DNA from: an uncultured Gammaproteobacteria bacterium
GTDB taxonomy: Bacteria > Pseudomonadota > Gammaproteobacteria > UBA9214
NCBI GenBank assembly: GCA_905480065.1
Contig: CAJQOV010000084.1
Location: 1 to 9,462, forward strand
DNA length: 9,462 nucleotides
Direction: 5' to 3'
In this document: in pieces, positions 1-7,218 of the stretch
Layout of the letters: the number at the start of each line of letters is the position of its first letter
Numbering within the stretch: position 1 is the first letter of the stretch
Program-made: the position numbers and the translations under genes
The notes under the pieces: generated by a model
The model's input: only the letters and a program-made list of their open reading frames with translations
The model's database searches: none
What the model was told of the DNA's origin: nothing

Positions 1-137
1 CTCCTACAGCCAGATCAAGCACCCTGTAGGAGCGGTCATCGACCGCGATGGGCTCGGTGTGTGGAATTTTCATCGCGCTTGACAAGCGCTCCTACAGCCA
101 GATCAAGCACCCTGTAGGAGCGGTCATCGACCGCGAT
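1..137. repeat. BIME-like array of REP hairpins
   Basis: A 49-bp sequence occurs twice without mismatch (1-49 and 89-137, offset 88). It is built from REP units that share the head CTGTAGGAGCG and a GC-rich hairpin. Plus-oriented units lie at 24-49 and 112-137, with hairpins at 32-46 and 120-134 (GCGGTC-ATC-GACCGC). A minus-oriented unit lies at 71-97, with hairpin 75-89 (GCGCTT-GAC-AAGCGC). The first nine bases are the head of another minus unit cut by the window edge. Head-facing units are separated by the same 13-bp spacer (10-22 and 98-110), which is the alternating inverted layout of a BIME. The GTAG beside each hairpin resembles the tetranucleotide recognised by REP-associated tyrosine transposases. 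The array follows the ftsN stop codon and may stabilise or terminate that transcript (inference). Confidence 0.85.
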
Positions 138-162
138 CGGCGGTGCCGGGGTTGCGCCTGCA

Positions 163-759
163 CTAGGGCTTGATCATCACCAGCGTGCTTTCCACGTTAC
201 GCTGGCTGAGCAGGCGGCGTGCCTTGTTGAGTGCATCCAGATCATTGAACGGGCCGACCCGCACGCGGTGCCAGGTGTTCTTGTTGTCGATGGTGACTTT
301 CTGGATGCTGGTTTCCAGTCCCAGCAGCGCCAGTTCGGCCTTGAAGCGGTCTGCCTGTTCGCCATTGCGGAACGAGCCAACTTGCAGGAAATACGTGCCG
401 GGCTGCTCGACCTGCTTGACGCCCTGCTCGGGTTTGCCGGTGATCTCCTGCTCCGGCACCAGCACTTCCATTTCCGGCAGCAGCGTGTAGAAATCAAACC
501 GCGGCTTCGGTGGCACGGGAATGACGTCACCGGTTTCCTTGCGTGCGTCGCGGGTATCCTGGGCCGGCGCTTGCTGCGACGGCATCGGCAGCGTCTCGCG
601 CACGAACACCTGCTCCATCGGTTTGGCCTGCATACCGATGAAGATCAGGAACGCAATGAACAGGCCAATCATCAGGCCGGCAAACACGCCCAGCCAGGGA
701 GAAATCCCGCTGCTCCGGCTGCGGTTGCGATGGGCGCGGTGCTTGTAGTCACGTGGCAT
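163..759 (-). CDS. ftsN: FtsN-type SPOR-domain cell division protein
   Basis: 198-aa bitopic inner-membrane protein. Residues 1-23 are basic and cytoplasmic and contain PRDYKHR, which resembles the RDYxxR start of E. coli FtsN that contacts FtsA. Residues about 24-42 form one hydrophobic transmembrane helix. A proline/glutamine-rich periplasmic linker follows, with the stretch FDFYTLLPEMEVLVPE (residues 88-103) found in short FtsN-like proteins. Residues about 121-197 are a SPOR domain (GTYFLQVGSF ... WHRVRVGPF), which binds denuded septal peptidoglycan. The family acts late in divisome assembly and activates septal wall synthesis. The ATG is preceded by GGAGA seven bases upstream and lies 14 bases after the argS stop, so the two are co-transcribed. 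It is shorter than E. coli FtsN (319 aa). Position beside argS/priA matches ftsN synteny, and hslVU would be expected beyond the left edge (inference). A generic SPOR protein is the alternative. Confidence 0.85.
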   Translation of the reverse strand: MPRDYKHRAHRNRSRSSGISPWLGVFAGLMIGLFIAFLIFIGMQAKPMEQVFVRETLPMPSQQAPAQDTRDARKETGDVIPVPPKPRFDFYTLLPEMEVLVPEQEITGKPEQGVKQVEQPGTYFLQVGSFRNGEQADRFKAELALLGLETSIQKVTIDNKNTWHRVRVGPFNDLDALNKARRLLSQRNVESTLVMIKP

Positions 760-773
760 GCCAGGTTCTCCGC

Positions 774-2534
774 TTACATGGTATCCGGCGCCGACACGCC
801 AAGCAGACGCAGCCCGTTTTCCAGCGCCTGCCGGGTGGCCTCGATCAGGGCAAGCCGTGCATTGCGCAACGGCGCATTGTCGATAATGAAATTATGCGCG
901 TTGTAATAGGTGTGGAAATCGTTTGCCAGTTCACGCAGGTAATGGGTGAGCTGGTGCGGCTCGTGGTTCAGTGCTGCGCTCTCCAGTACCTCCGGGTAAC
1001 GCGCCAGGTTGACCAGCAGCAGATCTTCGTGGGGCTCGATCAGTGCGCCGAGGCTGGCGAGGCCGGCGGCGCGGTCCCACACCAGCTGCTTCTCTGCCAG
1101 CTTGCGAAACACGCTGCGCACACGCGCATGCGCGTACTGGATGTAATACACCGGGTTGTCATTGGACTGTGACTTGGCGAGGTCGAGGTCGAAGTCCATG
1201 TGTTGCTCGCACTTGCGCATGACATAGAAGAAGCGCGCGGCATCGTTGCCGACCTCGCGGCGCAGCTCGCGCAAGGTGACGAATTCCCCGGAGCGCGTCG
1301 ACATCTGCACCTTCTCGCCGCCGCGGTAGAGGATGGCGAACTGCACCAGCAGCACGTCGAGCTTCGACGGGTCGTCGCCGAGCGCATCCAGCGCCGCCTT
1401 CACCCGTGGCACATAGCCATGGTGGTCGGCACCCCATACGTCGATCACGCGGCTGAAGCCGCGTTCCAGCTTGTTGGCGTGATAGGCGATGTCGGAGGCG
1501 AAGTAGGTGGTCTGGCCGTTGTCGCGGACGATGACGCGATCCTTCTCGTCACCGTAATCGGTGGAGCGGAACCACTGTGCGCCATCCTTTGCGTAGACGT
1601 GGCCGCTTTTTTTGAGGCGCTCCATGCAACGCTGCACGGCGTTGCTGTCGGACAATGAACGTTCCGAAAACCACTCATCATAGGTGATACCGAATTCTTC
1701 CAGGTCGCGGCGGATGTCATCCAGGATCGCATTCAGCCCGGCATCGAACACGCGCCGGTAGTCCCGGGTACCGAGTAATGACTTGATGCGCTCGATCAGG
1801 CCGTCGATGTGCAGTTCCTTGTCGCCACCGGCCGGTGCGTCGGCGGGTACGTCCTCGAACACGCTGGCCACCGGGTGACGCATGGCGTCGCCGCCCTCGC
1901 GATGCAGGGTCGCTGCGATGTCCCATACGTAGTCGCCCTGGTAGCCGTTGGCGGGAAACACCACGCTCTCGCCACACAGTTCGAGGTAACGCAGGTAGAC
2001 GCTCGCTGCAAGGATATCCATCTGGCGGCCGGCATCGTTCACATAGTATTCACGATGCACCTTGAAGCCGACGGCGGCGAGCAGGTCGGCGACGGCGGCG
2101 CCGTAGGCGGCACCGCGGCCATGACCGACATGCAGCGGCCCGGTCGGGTTGGCGGAAACGAATTCCACCTGTATGCGTTGGCCTGCGCCAAGCGTGCTGC
2201 GGCCGAACTCGCTGCCCTGTTGCAGTGCACTGCGTACCACGCCGTGCCAGGCATCGCTGCCGAGGTAGAAGTTGATGAAGCCGGGGCCCGCGATCTCGAT
2301 CTTCGCCACGCCATGGTCGGCCTGCATCGCACCGACCAGTTGTTCTGCCAGGTCGCGCGGTTTGCGGCGCGCCGGTTTTGACAGCGTCATGGCCAGGTTG
2401 GTGGCGTAATCACCGTGTGCTCGGTCACGCGTCCGCTCGACCAGAACCGTCGGTGCCAGGTCGGCTGGCAGCAAGTCGTCTGCTTGCAGGCGGGCGACTG
2501 CGGCGGTGAGTTTCTGTATGAGGATTTCTTTCAC
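774..2534 (-). CDS. argS: Arginyl-tRNA synthetase
   Basis: Class I aminoacyl-tRNA synthetase that charges tRNA-Arg with arginine in the cytoplasm. From the chosen start it is 586 aa, close to the E. coli (577) and Pseudomonas (587) enzymes. The N-terminal Add-1 domain includes HGDYATNLAM (residues 40-49) and AGPGFINF (82-89). The HIGH signature is SANPTGPLHVGHGRG (128-141). The KMSKS-equivalent loop is the degenerate EKVQMSTRSG (407-416), normal for ArgS. The C-terminal anticodon-binding DALR domain contains YIQYAHARVRSVFRK (464-478). The frame stays open upstream to a TTG at 2606, but those 24 codons lie within the 92-bp inverted repeat. Family alignment (KEILIQKL aligning with the KDTIRQL start of Pseudomonas ArgS) supports the GTG at 2532-2534. 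No clear Shine-Dalgarno precedes this GTG, perhaps because the repeat displaced it. Confidence 0.95.
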   Translation of the reverse strand: MKEILIQKLTAAVARLQADDLLPADLAPTVLVERTRDRAHGDYATNLAMTLSKPARRKPRDLAEQLVGAMQADHGVAKIEIAGPGFINFYLGSDAWHGVVRSALQQGSEFGRSTLGAGQRIQVEFVSANPTGPLHVGHGRGAAYGAAVADLLAAVGFKVHREYYVNDAGRQMDILAASVYLRYLELCGESVVFPANGYQGDYVWDIAATLHREGGDAMRHPVASVFEDVPADAPAGGDKELHIDGLIERIKSLLGTRDYRRVFDAGLNAILDDIRRDLEEFGITYDEWFSERSLSDSNAVQRCMERLKKSGHVYAKDGAQWFRSTDYGDEKDRVIVRDNGQTTYFASDIAYHANKLERGFSRVIDVWGADHHGYVPRVKAALDALGDDPSKLDVLLVQFAILYRGGEKVQMSTRSGEFVTLRELRREVGNDAARFFYVMRKCEQHMDFDLDLAKSQSNDNPVYYIQYAHARVRSVFRKLAEKQLVWDRAAGLASLGALIEPHEDLLLVNLARYPEVLESAALNHEPHQLTHYLRELANDFHTYYNAHNFIIDNAPLRNARLALIEATRQALENGLRLLGVSAPDTM

Positions 2535-2542
2535 GGAATCAG

Positions 2543-2634
2543 GATCAATGGGGTCAGAGTCGATGGATTTTTTGATCGCCCGGGTTCGCGCATGGTCGAG
2601 TTGCAAAAATCAATCGACTCTGACCCCTTTGATC
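2543..2634. repeat. 92-bp inverted-repeat element, copy 1
   Basis: Two 30-bp arms (2543-2572 and 2605-2634) with the core GGGGTCAGAGTCGAT are inverted around a 32-bp centre. Only two positions fail to pair (2549/2628 and 2565/2612). The element fills most of the 146-bp priA-argS gap: it starts 46 bp after the priA stop and ends 8 bp before the argS GTG. A second copy of identical total length lies at 8830-8921. The ends of the arm interiors are T- and A-rich, so a transcript would form a long stem that could terminate or attenuate priA-to-argS read-through. No transposase gene is present. A REP-like or MITE-like element mobilised in trans is the likely origin (inference). Confidence 0.85.
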
Positions 2635-2680
2635 ACATGAGCCGGCTATTATCCGTTACCCCGGTGATCTTGCAACCAAA

Positions 2681-4873
2681 TCAATAGGTATCCGCGGGAT
2701 CGACGTCCACCGACCAGCGCACCCGGCGCGTATCCGGGCTTTTTTCCAGTTCGCGGACCAGCCCGCCGAGCAGTTGCTGGAGGTCGGCACGCTGGTCGGA
2801 CTGCAGCAATAGCTGGGCGCGATAGCGCCCGGCGCGCCGCTCCATGCTGGCCGGTACCGGACCCCAGGCCTCGACGCCGGTCCCGCCGCCCTGCCGGATA
2901 CGTGCCTGTATGCCCTCCAGAAAACGTATCGGGGCGGCGGCATCCGTGGCCTCGGCGCGCAGCAGGGCCAGGTTGGTGAGCGGTGGCAGGTGCGCCGCCT
3001 TGCGCTCCGCGAGGGCAGCTGCGGCGAATGCCGGGTAGCCGCGCGTGACCAGCAATTGCAGCAACGGATGGTCGGGGTGGGCGGTCTGGATGATCACCTG
3101 CCCGGGCCGGTCCTGGCGCCCGGCACGGCCGGCCACCTGTACGATCAGCTGTGCCATGCGCTCGCTGGCGCGAAAGTCGGTGCTGAACAGGCCGTGATCC
3201 GCATCGAGGATGCCCACCAGCGTGACGTTGGGGAAGTGATGGCCCTTGGCCAGCATCTGCGTGCCGAGCAGGATCTGGCGCTGGCCAACGCGCGCCTGTT
3301 CCAGCAGGCGGTCGAGCGAGCCCTTGCGGCGCGTGGTGTCCCGGTCGATGCGCAGCCGCTCGACATCGGGGAAGCGTTCGGCCAGTGCCTGCTCGACCCG
3401 TTCCGTGCCCTGGCCCTGCGGGTGCAATTCGCTGCTGCCGCATTGCGGGCAGCGGGTGTCGACCGGGCGCTGGCTGCCGCAGTGATGGCAATGCAGTCGC
3501 CCGTCGCTGTGGTGCCAGGTCAGGCGGGCATCACAACGCCGGCACTCCGCGACCCAGTCGCAGTCGTAGCACATCAGGGTAGGGGCAAAGCCGCGCCGGT
3601 TCAGGAACAGCAACACCTGGCCAGCGCTGGCGAGATGCTGCTCGACCTGCTTCAGCAACAACGCGGACAGCCCGTCCTGCAGCACCTGCTGGCGCACGTC
3701 GATCAGGTGGAAGCCTGGCAACTCCGCGCTGCCGGTGCGTTCCGGCAACACCAGGTGCCGATAGCGTTGCTGTTCCACGTTGTAGAGCGATTCCAGTGAT
3801 GGCGTGGCCGAGCCGAGCAGCACCGGCACTCCCAGCAGGCGCGCGCGCCATACGGCCAGGTCGCGCGCCGAGTAGCGAAAGCCCTCCTGCTGTTTGAGCG
3901 AAGCGTCGTGTTCCTCATCGACGATCAGCAGGCCGGGGTGTGCCAGCGGGGTGAAGATGGCCGAGCGGGTGCCCAGTACGATGGGCGCACTGCCCGCACC
4001 CGCCGCAATCCATGCATTGAGGCGGTCGCGATCGGTCAGACCCGAGTGCAGCACGGCCAGCGCTACCGGGAAACGTTGCCGGAAGCGCGTCACCAGCTGC
4101 GGGGTCAGGCCAATCTCCGGCACCAGCACCAGCACCTGCTGGCCACGCGCAAGTACCTGATCGATCAGGTGCAGATACACCTCGGTCTTGCCGCTGCCGG
4201 TCACGCCTTCCAGCAGGAAGGCGTCAAATTCACCCAGATGGGCCGAGACGGCATCCACGGCGCGTTGCTGGTCCGGGTTCAGTGCATGGGGAACATCCGG
4301 CGTGGTCGTGGCATGCAGCACGCTGTCGGGTGTGAAGGTTTCGATCCAGCCCTTGCCGGTGAGTGCCTGCAGTACGCTGGCCGGTACATCCAGCGCCGCG
4401 CGTTCGACACCCTGTGGTGCGCTGTGCAGGGCGGCGATGATCGCCGCCTGGCGTGGTGCACGCGCCAGCGTGTTCGGCTCGATGTCCCTGCCAGCAGCAG
4501 TGAGGCGGTACGCCACGACCGGGTTGCTGCTGGCCGGCTGTCCCTGGCGCAACAGCACCGGCAAGGCAGCGGCGAATGCCTCACCAATCGGGTGGTGATA
4601 GTAACGGCTTGCCCACGACACCATGGAAAAGATGTCGGCAGCAATAACCGGTTGTTCGTCGAGCACTTGCAAGGCGCGTTTGAGTTTTTCCACGGCGATA
4701 TCGGTGTGCTCGACCACTTCCAGCAGCACACCGACGGTGGTGCGCCGGCCGAACGGTACGCGTATGCGTTGCCCTGCGTGCAGCGCTGCGGCGTGGCTAT
4801 CGCGCGGCGCGAGGTAATCAAAACTCCGATACAGTGGTGTGCAAATGGCGATGCGCAGGATCGGCCTGTTCAT
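2681..4873 (-). CDS. priA: Primosomal replication restart helicase PriA
   Basis: 730-aa 3'-to-5' DNA helicase that recognises stalled or collapsed forks and loads DnaB through PriB/DnaT or PriC. The N-terminal 3'-OH-binding domain begins MNRPILRIAICTPLYRSFDY. Then come Walker A GVTGSGKT (residues 223-230), the DEEH box (319-322), GSATPSLESL (354-363), and a zinc-binding insert with eight cysteines (C435, C438, C444, C447, C462, C465, C475, C478). The C-terminal helicase lobe has GTQMLAKGHHFPNV (537-550) and QVAGRAGR (579-586). Length matches E. coli PriA (732 aa). I chose the ATG at 4871-4873 because AGGAAG lies just upstream and the family starts here. An in-frame ATG at 4889-4891 lacks a Shine-Dalgarno, and the TTG at 4936 is implausible. 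It is the first gene of the priA-argS-ftsN group and faces the DnaA-box region. Confidence 0.97.
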   Translation of the reverse strand: MNRPILRIAICTPLYRSFDYLAPRDSHAAALHAGQRIRVPFGRRTTVGVLLEVVEHTDIAVEKLKRALQVLDEQPVIAADIFSMVSWASRYYHHPIGEAFAAALPVLLRQGQPASSNPVVAYRLTAAGRDIEPNTLARAPRQAAIIAALHSAPQGVERAALDVPASVLQALTGKGWIETFTPDSVLHATTTPDVPHALNPDQQRAVDAVSAHLGEFDAFLLEGVTGSGKTEVYLHLIDQVLARGQQVLVLVPEIGLTPQLVTRFRQRFPVALAVLHSGLTDRDRLNAWIAAGAGSAPIVLGTRSAIFTPLAHPGLLIVDEEHDASLKQQEGFRYSARDLAVWRARLLGVPVLLGSATPSLESLYNVEQQRYRHLVLPERTGSAELPGFHLIDVRQQVLQDGLSALLLKQVEQHLASAGQVLLFLNRRGFAPTLMCYDCDWVAECRRCDARLTWHHSDGRLHCHHCGSQRPVDTRCPQCGSSELHPQGQGTERVEQALAERFPDVERLRIDRDTTRRKGSLDRLLEQARVGQRQILLGTQMLAKGHHFPNVTLVGILDADHGLFSTDFRASERMAQLIVQVAGRAGRQDRPGQVIIQTAHPDHPLLQLLVTRGYPAFAAAALAERKAAHLPPLTNLALLRAEATDAAAPIRFLEGIQARIRQGGGTGVEAWGPVPASMERRAGRYRAQLLLQSDQRADLQQLLGGLVRELEKSPDTRRVRWSVDVDPADTY

Positions 4874-4982
4874 GTTCTTCCTGTCCGCCATGGTCGCGGC
4901 GATGGGTTCAATGTTAGCGACACAGTTTGAGAACAACCCTTACCATAGTGAGCTAACTCCTTCATCTGATTAAGGGGTAGTT

Positions 4983-5007
4983 GTTATCCACAAAAGCTGT
5001 GGATAAC
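4983..5007. promoter_or_regulatory. Inverted pair of perfect DnaA boxes
   Basis: TTATCCACA on the plus strand (4984-4992) and its reverse complement TGTGGATAA (4998-5006) are separated by five bases. With the flanking G and C they form a perfect 10-bp dyad. Both match the strict consensus TTATNCACA. A weaker TGTGGACTA follows at 5010-5018. The local wording GTGGATAACTCTGTGG is typical of oriC box clusters. Two perfect boxes this close are unlikely to be chance. Confidence 0.85.
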
Positions 5008-5060
5008 TCTGTGGACTAATTGGGTGAAAGCACACCAAATGCTTATTTTTCCAGCATCCG

Positions 5061-5157
5061 CGTTAAATTGGCTAATTTTTAACCATTATAGAATAACTTT
5101 ATAAAACAGTTATTTAAAGATATTTATAAGTTGCTAATATAGTCATAAATCTATTTG
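5061..5157. other. AT-rich tract, possible DNA unwinding element
   Basis: Only 19 of 97 bases are G or C, in an otherwise strongly GC-rich window, and the edge at 5158 is abrupt, passing into CCCGGGG. The tract lies between the inverted DnaA-box pair and the third box. It contains a short inverted repeat AATAAC/GTTATT (5092-5097 and 5109-5114) and, on the minus strand, TATAAT at 5085-5090. It could be the unwinding element of an origin or simply an AT-rich promoter region for priA. Confidence 0.55.
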
Positions 5158-5186
5158 CCCGGGGTGCCGACCCGCGCCAGGGCGGC

Positions 5187-5195
5187 TGTGCATAA
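5187..5195 (-). promoter_or_regulatory. Third consensus DnaA box
   Basis: TGTGCATAA on the plus strand is TTATGCACA on the minus strand, which fits TTATNCACA at every fixed position. It sits 30 bp beyond the AT-rich tract, on the side opposite the inverted box pair. A single box alone could be chance; the spacing to the other boxes makes it more credible. Confidence 0.6.
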
Positions 5196-5200
5196 GCGGC

Positions 5201-5557
5201 GCGACAATCCCTGCAAATCAACCGTCAATAAATTGTGATTATTTGGCCATGAGCATGCCCTGAACAGGGGGTTTTGCACCAGAATGATGCGGGCAGGGCT
5301 CCGCCATGCGGTGTCCGCATCATAGCACTGCCGCACCGGGACCACAGGCCGCGAAGGTCACCGCCAGCCCGCGGTGTGCAAGTCCGCCGGGAGCCTCTCC
5401 GGCCGTTCGCGAACGGCCTGGTGCCTGGGCATATTGCGTTGGGTGGTGTCTTGCGCACTTGCCGTCGCTGCCGACGCGGTCTGTGCAAGTCTCTGCCACG
5501 ATGCATAGCTTTGCGCGCGTGGCACGGCAGCCGGGAAAATACAGACCTGCGGCGGCG
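5201..5557. other. Gene-free stretch with several hairpins, downstream of pntB
   Basis: No open frame here resembles a protein and I recognise no RNA family. The visible structure is: inverted repeat ATGATGCGG/CCGCATCAT (5284-5292 and 5315-5323); an 18-bp perfect palindrome GGCCGTTCG-CGAACGGCC (5401-5418); direct repeat TGTGCAAGTC (5375-5384 and 5482-5491); and inverted repeat TGCCACG/CGTGGCA (5494-5500 and 5518-5524). The last lies 34 bases after the pntB stop on the transcribed side and could form part of a pnt terminator, but there is no U-tract. A structured small RNA is possible but unsupported. Confidence 0.4.
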
Positions 5558-6925
5558 CTACAAGGTCTTGACCGCCTGGATCAGTTCGCTCGTCATGGCC
5601 TGGCCGTCACCGTACAGCATGCGGGTGTTATCGGCGAAGAACAGCGCATTTTCGACGCCGGAGAAGCCCTTGCCCTGGCCACGCTTGATGACGATGACAT
5701 TCTTCGCCAGGTCTGCATTGAGGATCGGCATGCCGTAGATCGGGCTGTCCGGGTTGGTGCGCGCGGTCGGATTGACCACGTCGTTGGCGCCGATCACCAG
5801 CGCGACATCGGTCTGCGGGAAGGCGGGGTTGATTTCGTCCAGGTCGTAGAGCAGGTCATACGGTACATTGGCCTCCGCCAGCAGTACGTTCATATGCCCC
5901 GGCATCCGGCCGGCCACCGGGTGGATAGCGAACTTCACATCCACGCCACGCTTGATCAGCAACTCGCTCAGTTCACGGATCTTGTGCTGGGCCTGGGCGA
6001 CTGCCATGCCATAGCCGGGAATGATGACGACGCGTTCGGCGTACGCCATCATCACGCCGACATCGGCGGCATCGATCGGCTTCATGCTGCCGGTCACGGC
6101 CTCGGCCGCTCCCCCTTCTGCCGTGCCGAAGGCCCTGAACAGCACGCTGCCAATGGAACGATTCATCGCCTTCGCCATCAGCTGGGTGAGCAGGGTGCCG
6201 GCCGAACCCACCACGGTACCGGCGATGATCATGGCGGCGTTGTTGAGCACAAAGCCTTCAAAGGCGACCGCCAGCCCGGTCAGGGCATTGAACAGGGAAA
6301 TCACCACCGGCATATCGGCGCCGCCGATCGGCAGGGCCATCATCACGCCATAGGCGAGTGCCAGCGCAAAGAAGGCCAGGATCAGGCCACTGCTGAAATG
6401 GCCCAGTACGATCAGGTAGATAGAAATACCGATCGACGCAGCCAGCAGTGCCAGGTTGAACACCTGCTGGCCGGGGAAGCGCAGCGGCTTGCGCGCCCAG
6501 CCCTGCAGCTTGGCGAATGCCACCAGCGAGCCGGAGAATGAAATCGACCCGATCAGCGCACCGGCGATGGCCAGCGCCAGGAAGCTGGTGGACGGGAACT
6601 CGCCCTTGAGCAGTTCCACGGCGGCAATCGCGCCTGCGGCACCGCCACCCATGCCATTGTAAAGGGCGATCATCTGCGGCATATCGGTCATGGCGACCTT
6701 CTTGCCGGACCAGAGTGCCAGTCCGCCGCCGATCGCAATCGCTACCGTCATCGGCAGGTAGTTATGCATGCCGGGGTGGAAGAAGGTGATCAGCGTCGCG
6801 ACCAGCATACCGACCCCGGCCCAGACAATACCGTCGCGTGCCGTGACCGGTGAACTCATGCGCTTGAGGCCGAGGATGAACAGTACCGCAGAGACGAAGT
6901 AACTGATCTGGATAATCGTATCCAT
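5558..6925 (-). CDS. pntB: NAD(P) transhydrogenase subunit beta
   Basis: 455-aa inner-membrane subunit of proton-translocating transhydrogenase, which uses the proton gradient to drive NADH + NADP+ to NAD+ + NADPH. The first roughly 260 residues are a run of hydrophobic helices forming the proton channel (domain II). The C-terminal domain III faces the cytoplasm and binds NADP(H). It shows PGYGMAVAQAQHKI, HPVAGRMPGHMNVLLAEA, GANDVVNPTAR and KRGQGKGFSGVENALFF, all standard for the family. Length is close to E. coli PntB (462). The ATG at 6923-6925 shares a base with the pntA2 stop (TGATG), with a G-rich run upstream, and implies translational coupling. A GTG one codon earlier (6926-6928) is also possible. 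It is the last gene of the pnt operon and ends in TAG. Confidence 0.97.
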   Translation of the reverse strand: MDTIIQISYFVSAVLFILGLKRMSSPVTARDGIVWAGVGMLVATLITFFHPGMHNYLPMTVAIAIGGGLALWSGKKVAMTDMPQMIALYNGMGGGAAGAIAAVELLKGEFPSTSFLALAIAGALIGSISFSGSLVAFAKLQGWARKPLRFPGQQVFNLALLAASIGISIYLIVLGHFSSGLILAFFALALAYGVMMALPIGGADMPVVISLFNALTGLAVAFEGFVLNNAAMIIAGTVVGSAGTLLTQLMAKAMNRSIGSVLFRAFGTAEGGAAEAVTGSMKPIDAADVGVMMAYAERVVIIPGYGMAVAQAQHKIRELSELLIKRGVDVKFAIHPVAGRMPGHMNVLLAEANVPYDLLYDLDEINPAFPQTDVALVIGANDVVNPTARTNPDSPIYGMPILNADLAKNVIVIKRGQGKGFSGVENALFFADNTRMLYGDGQAMTSELIQAVKTL

Positions 6926-7218
6926 CACTTGGCCCCCCGCTTGCTGCTCCGGAACATTTCCAGCATGCGTTCGGTGACCACATAGCCGCCGACGGCGTTA
7001 CCGGCGGCCAGCATGACACCGACGAAGCCGATCACCTGCTCCAGCGTGGAGTCTGCGTGACCCATGGCCACCATGGCGCCGACCAGCACGATACCGTGGA
7101 CAAAGTTGGAGCCGGACATCAGCGGGGTGTGCAGGATGACCGGCACCCGGCTGATGATCTCGTAGCCGGTGAAGGCGGCAAGCATGAAGATGTACAGCGC
7201 GGTCATACCGGCGATCAC
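6925..7218 (-). CDS. pntA2: NAD(P) transhydrogenase subunit alpha part 2
   Basis: 97-aa membrane protein corresponding to the C-terminal membrane part of E. coli PntA, made here as a separate chain as in Rhodospirillum-type three-subunit transhydrogenases. Three hydrophobic helices are visible, at about residues 5-20, 37-52 and 60-83. The segment ISRVPVILHTPLMSGSNF between the first two is a strong family signature. It joins PntB to form the proton-translocating domain II. The start is GTG (7216-7218) overlapping the pntA1 stop as GTGA, with an excellent Shine-Dalgarno inside the pntA1 3' end. An internal ATG at 7204-7206 is a less likely start. The gene is also called pntAB in some annotations. 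Confidence 0.95.
   Translation of the reverse strand: MIAGMTALYIFMLAAFTGYEIISRVPVILHTPLMSGSNFVHGIVLVGAMVAMGHADSTLEQVIGFVGVMLAAGNAVGGYVVTERMLEMFRSSKRGAK

Larger units (their letters stand above)
4874..5200. other. Candidate replication origin or DnaA-regulated priA leader
   Basis: This gene-free stretch sits directly upstream of priA. It combines two perfect inverted DnaA boxes (4984-4992 and 4998-5006), a 7/9 box at 5010-5018, an A+T tract (5061-5157) with only 19 G/C in 97 bases, and a third consensus box TTATGCACA on the minus strand (5187-5195). Box cluster beside an unwinding tract is the usual layout of a bacterial oriC, and the contrast with the GC-rich surroundings is sharp. Against this, dnaA, dnaN, mnmG and rpmH are not in the window, no GATC occurs in the core (4937-5200), and the boxes are few. 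The alternative is a DnaA-controlled priA promoter: TATAAT occurs on the minus strand at 5085-5090, but without a good -35. Confidence 0.5.

Noticed and set aside
1..137. Possible CRISPR array because of the 49-bp repeat
   Set aside because: The repeated unit contains head-to-head hairpins, includes its own constant spacer, and lacks several variable spacers of uniform length. It fits REP/BIME.
2535..2606. Longer ArgS starting at TTG 2606
   Set aside because: The extra 24 residues are encoded by the inverted-repeat element and do not belong to the ArgS family. The family start aligns with GTG 2532-2534.
4874..4936. Longer PriA starting at TTG 4936 or ATG 4891
   Set aside because: Neither has a Shine-Dalgarno, whereas ATG 4873 has AGGAAG just upstream and gives the normal family start and length.
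5085..5113. Minus-strand promoter for priA with TATAAT at 5085-5090
   Set aside because: The -10 is perfect, but the matching -35 position matches the consensus in only about three of six bases. In a tract of 80% A+T, a TATAAT by chance is likely. Kept only as a note in the origin entry.
5375..5500. Possible tRNA, RNase P or riboswitch in the hairpin-rich segment
   Set aside because: No T-loop, no cloverleaf spacing and no family core motif could be matched by eye; only isolated hairpins are visible.
5225..5506. Minus-strand open frame of 93 codons between pntB and priA
   Set aside because: The arginine/proline-rich composition is typical of random translation of GC-rich DNA. There is no Shine-Dalgarno and no recognisable motif.
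5306..6541. Long plus-strand open frame opposite pntB (411 codons)
   Set aside because: It lies antisense to a certain pntB gene; GC-rich codon bias leaves the opposite strand open. It has no recognisable domain. The same holds for frames at 3908-4930 (opposite priA) and 7254-8492 (opposite pntA1).
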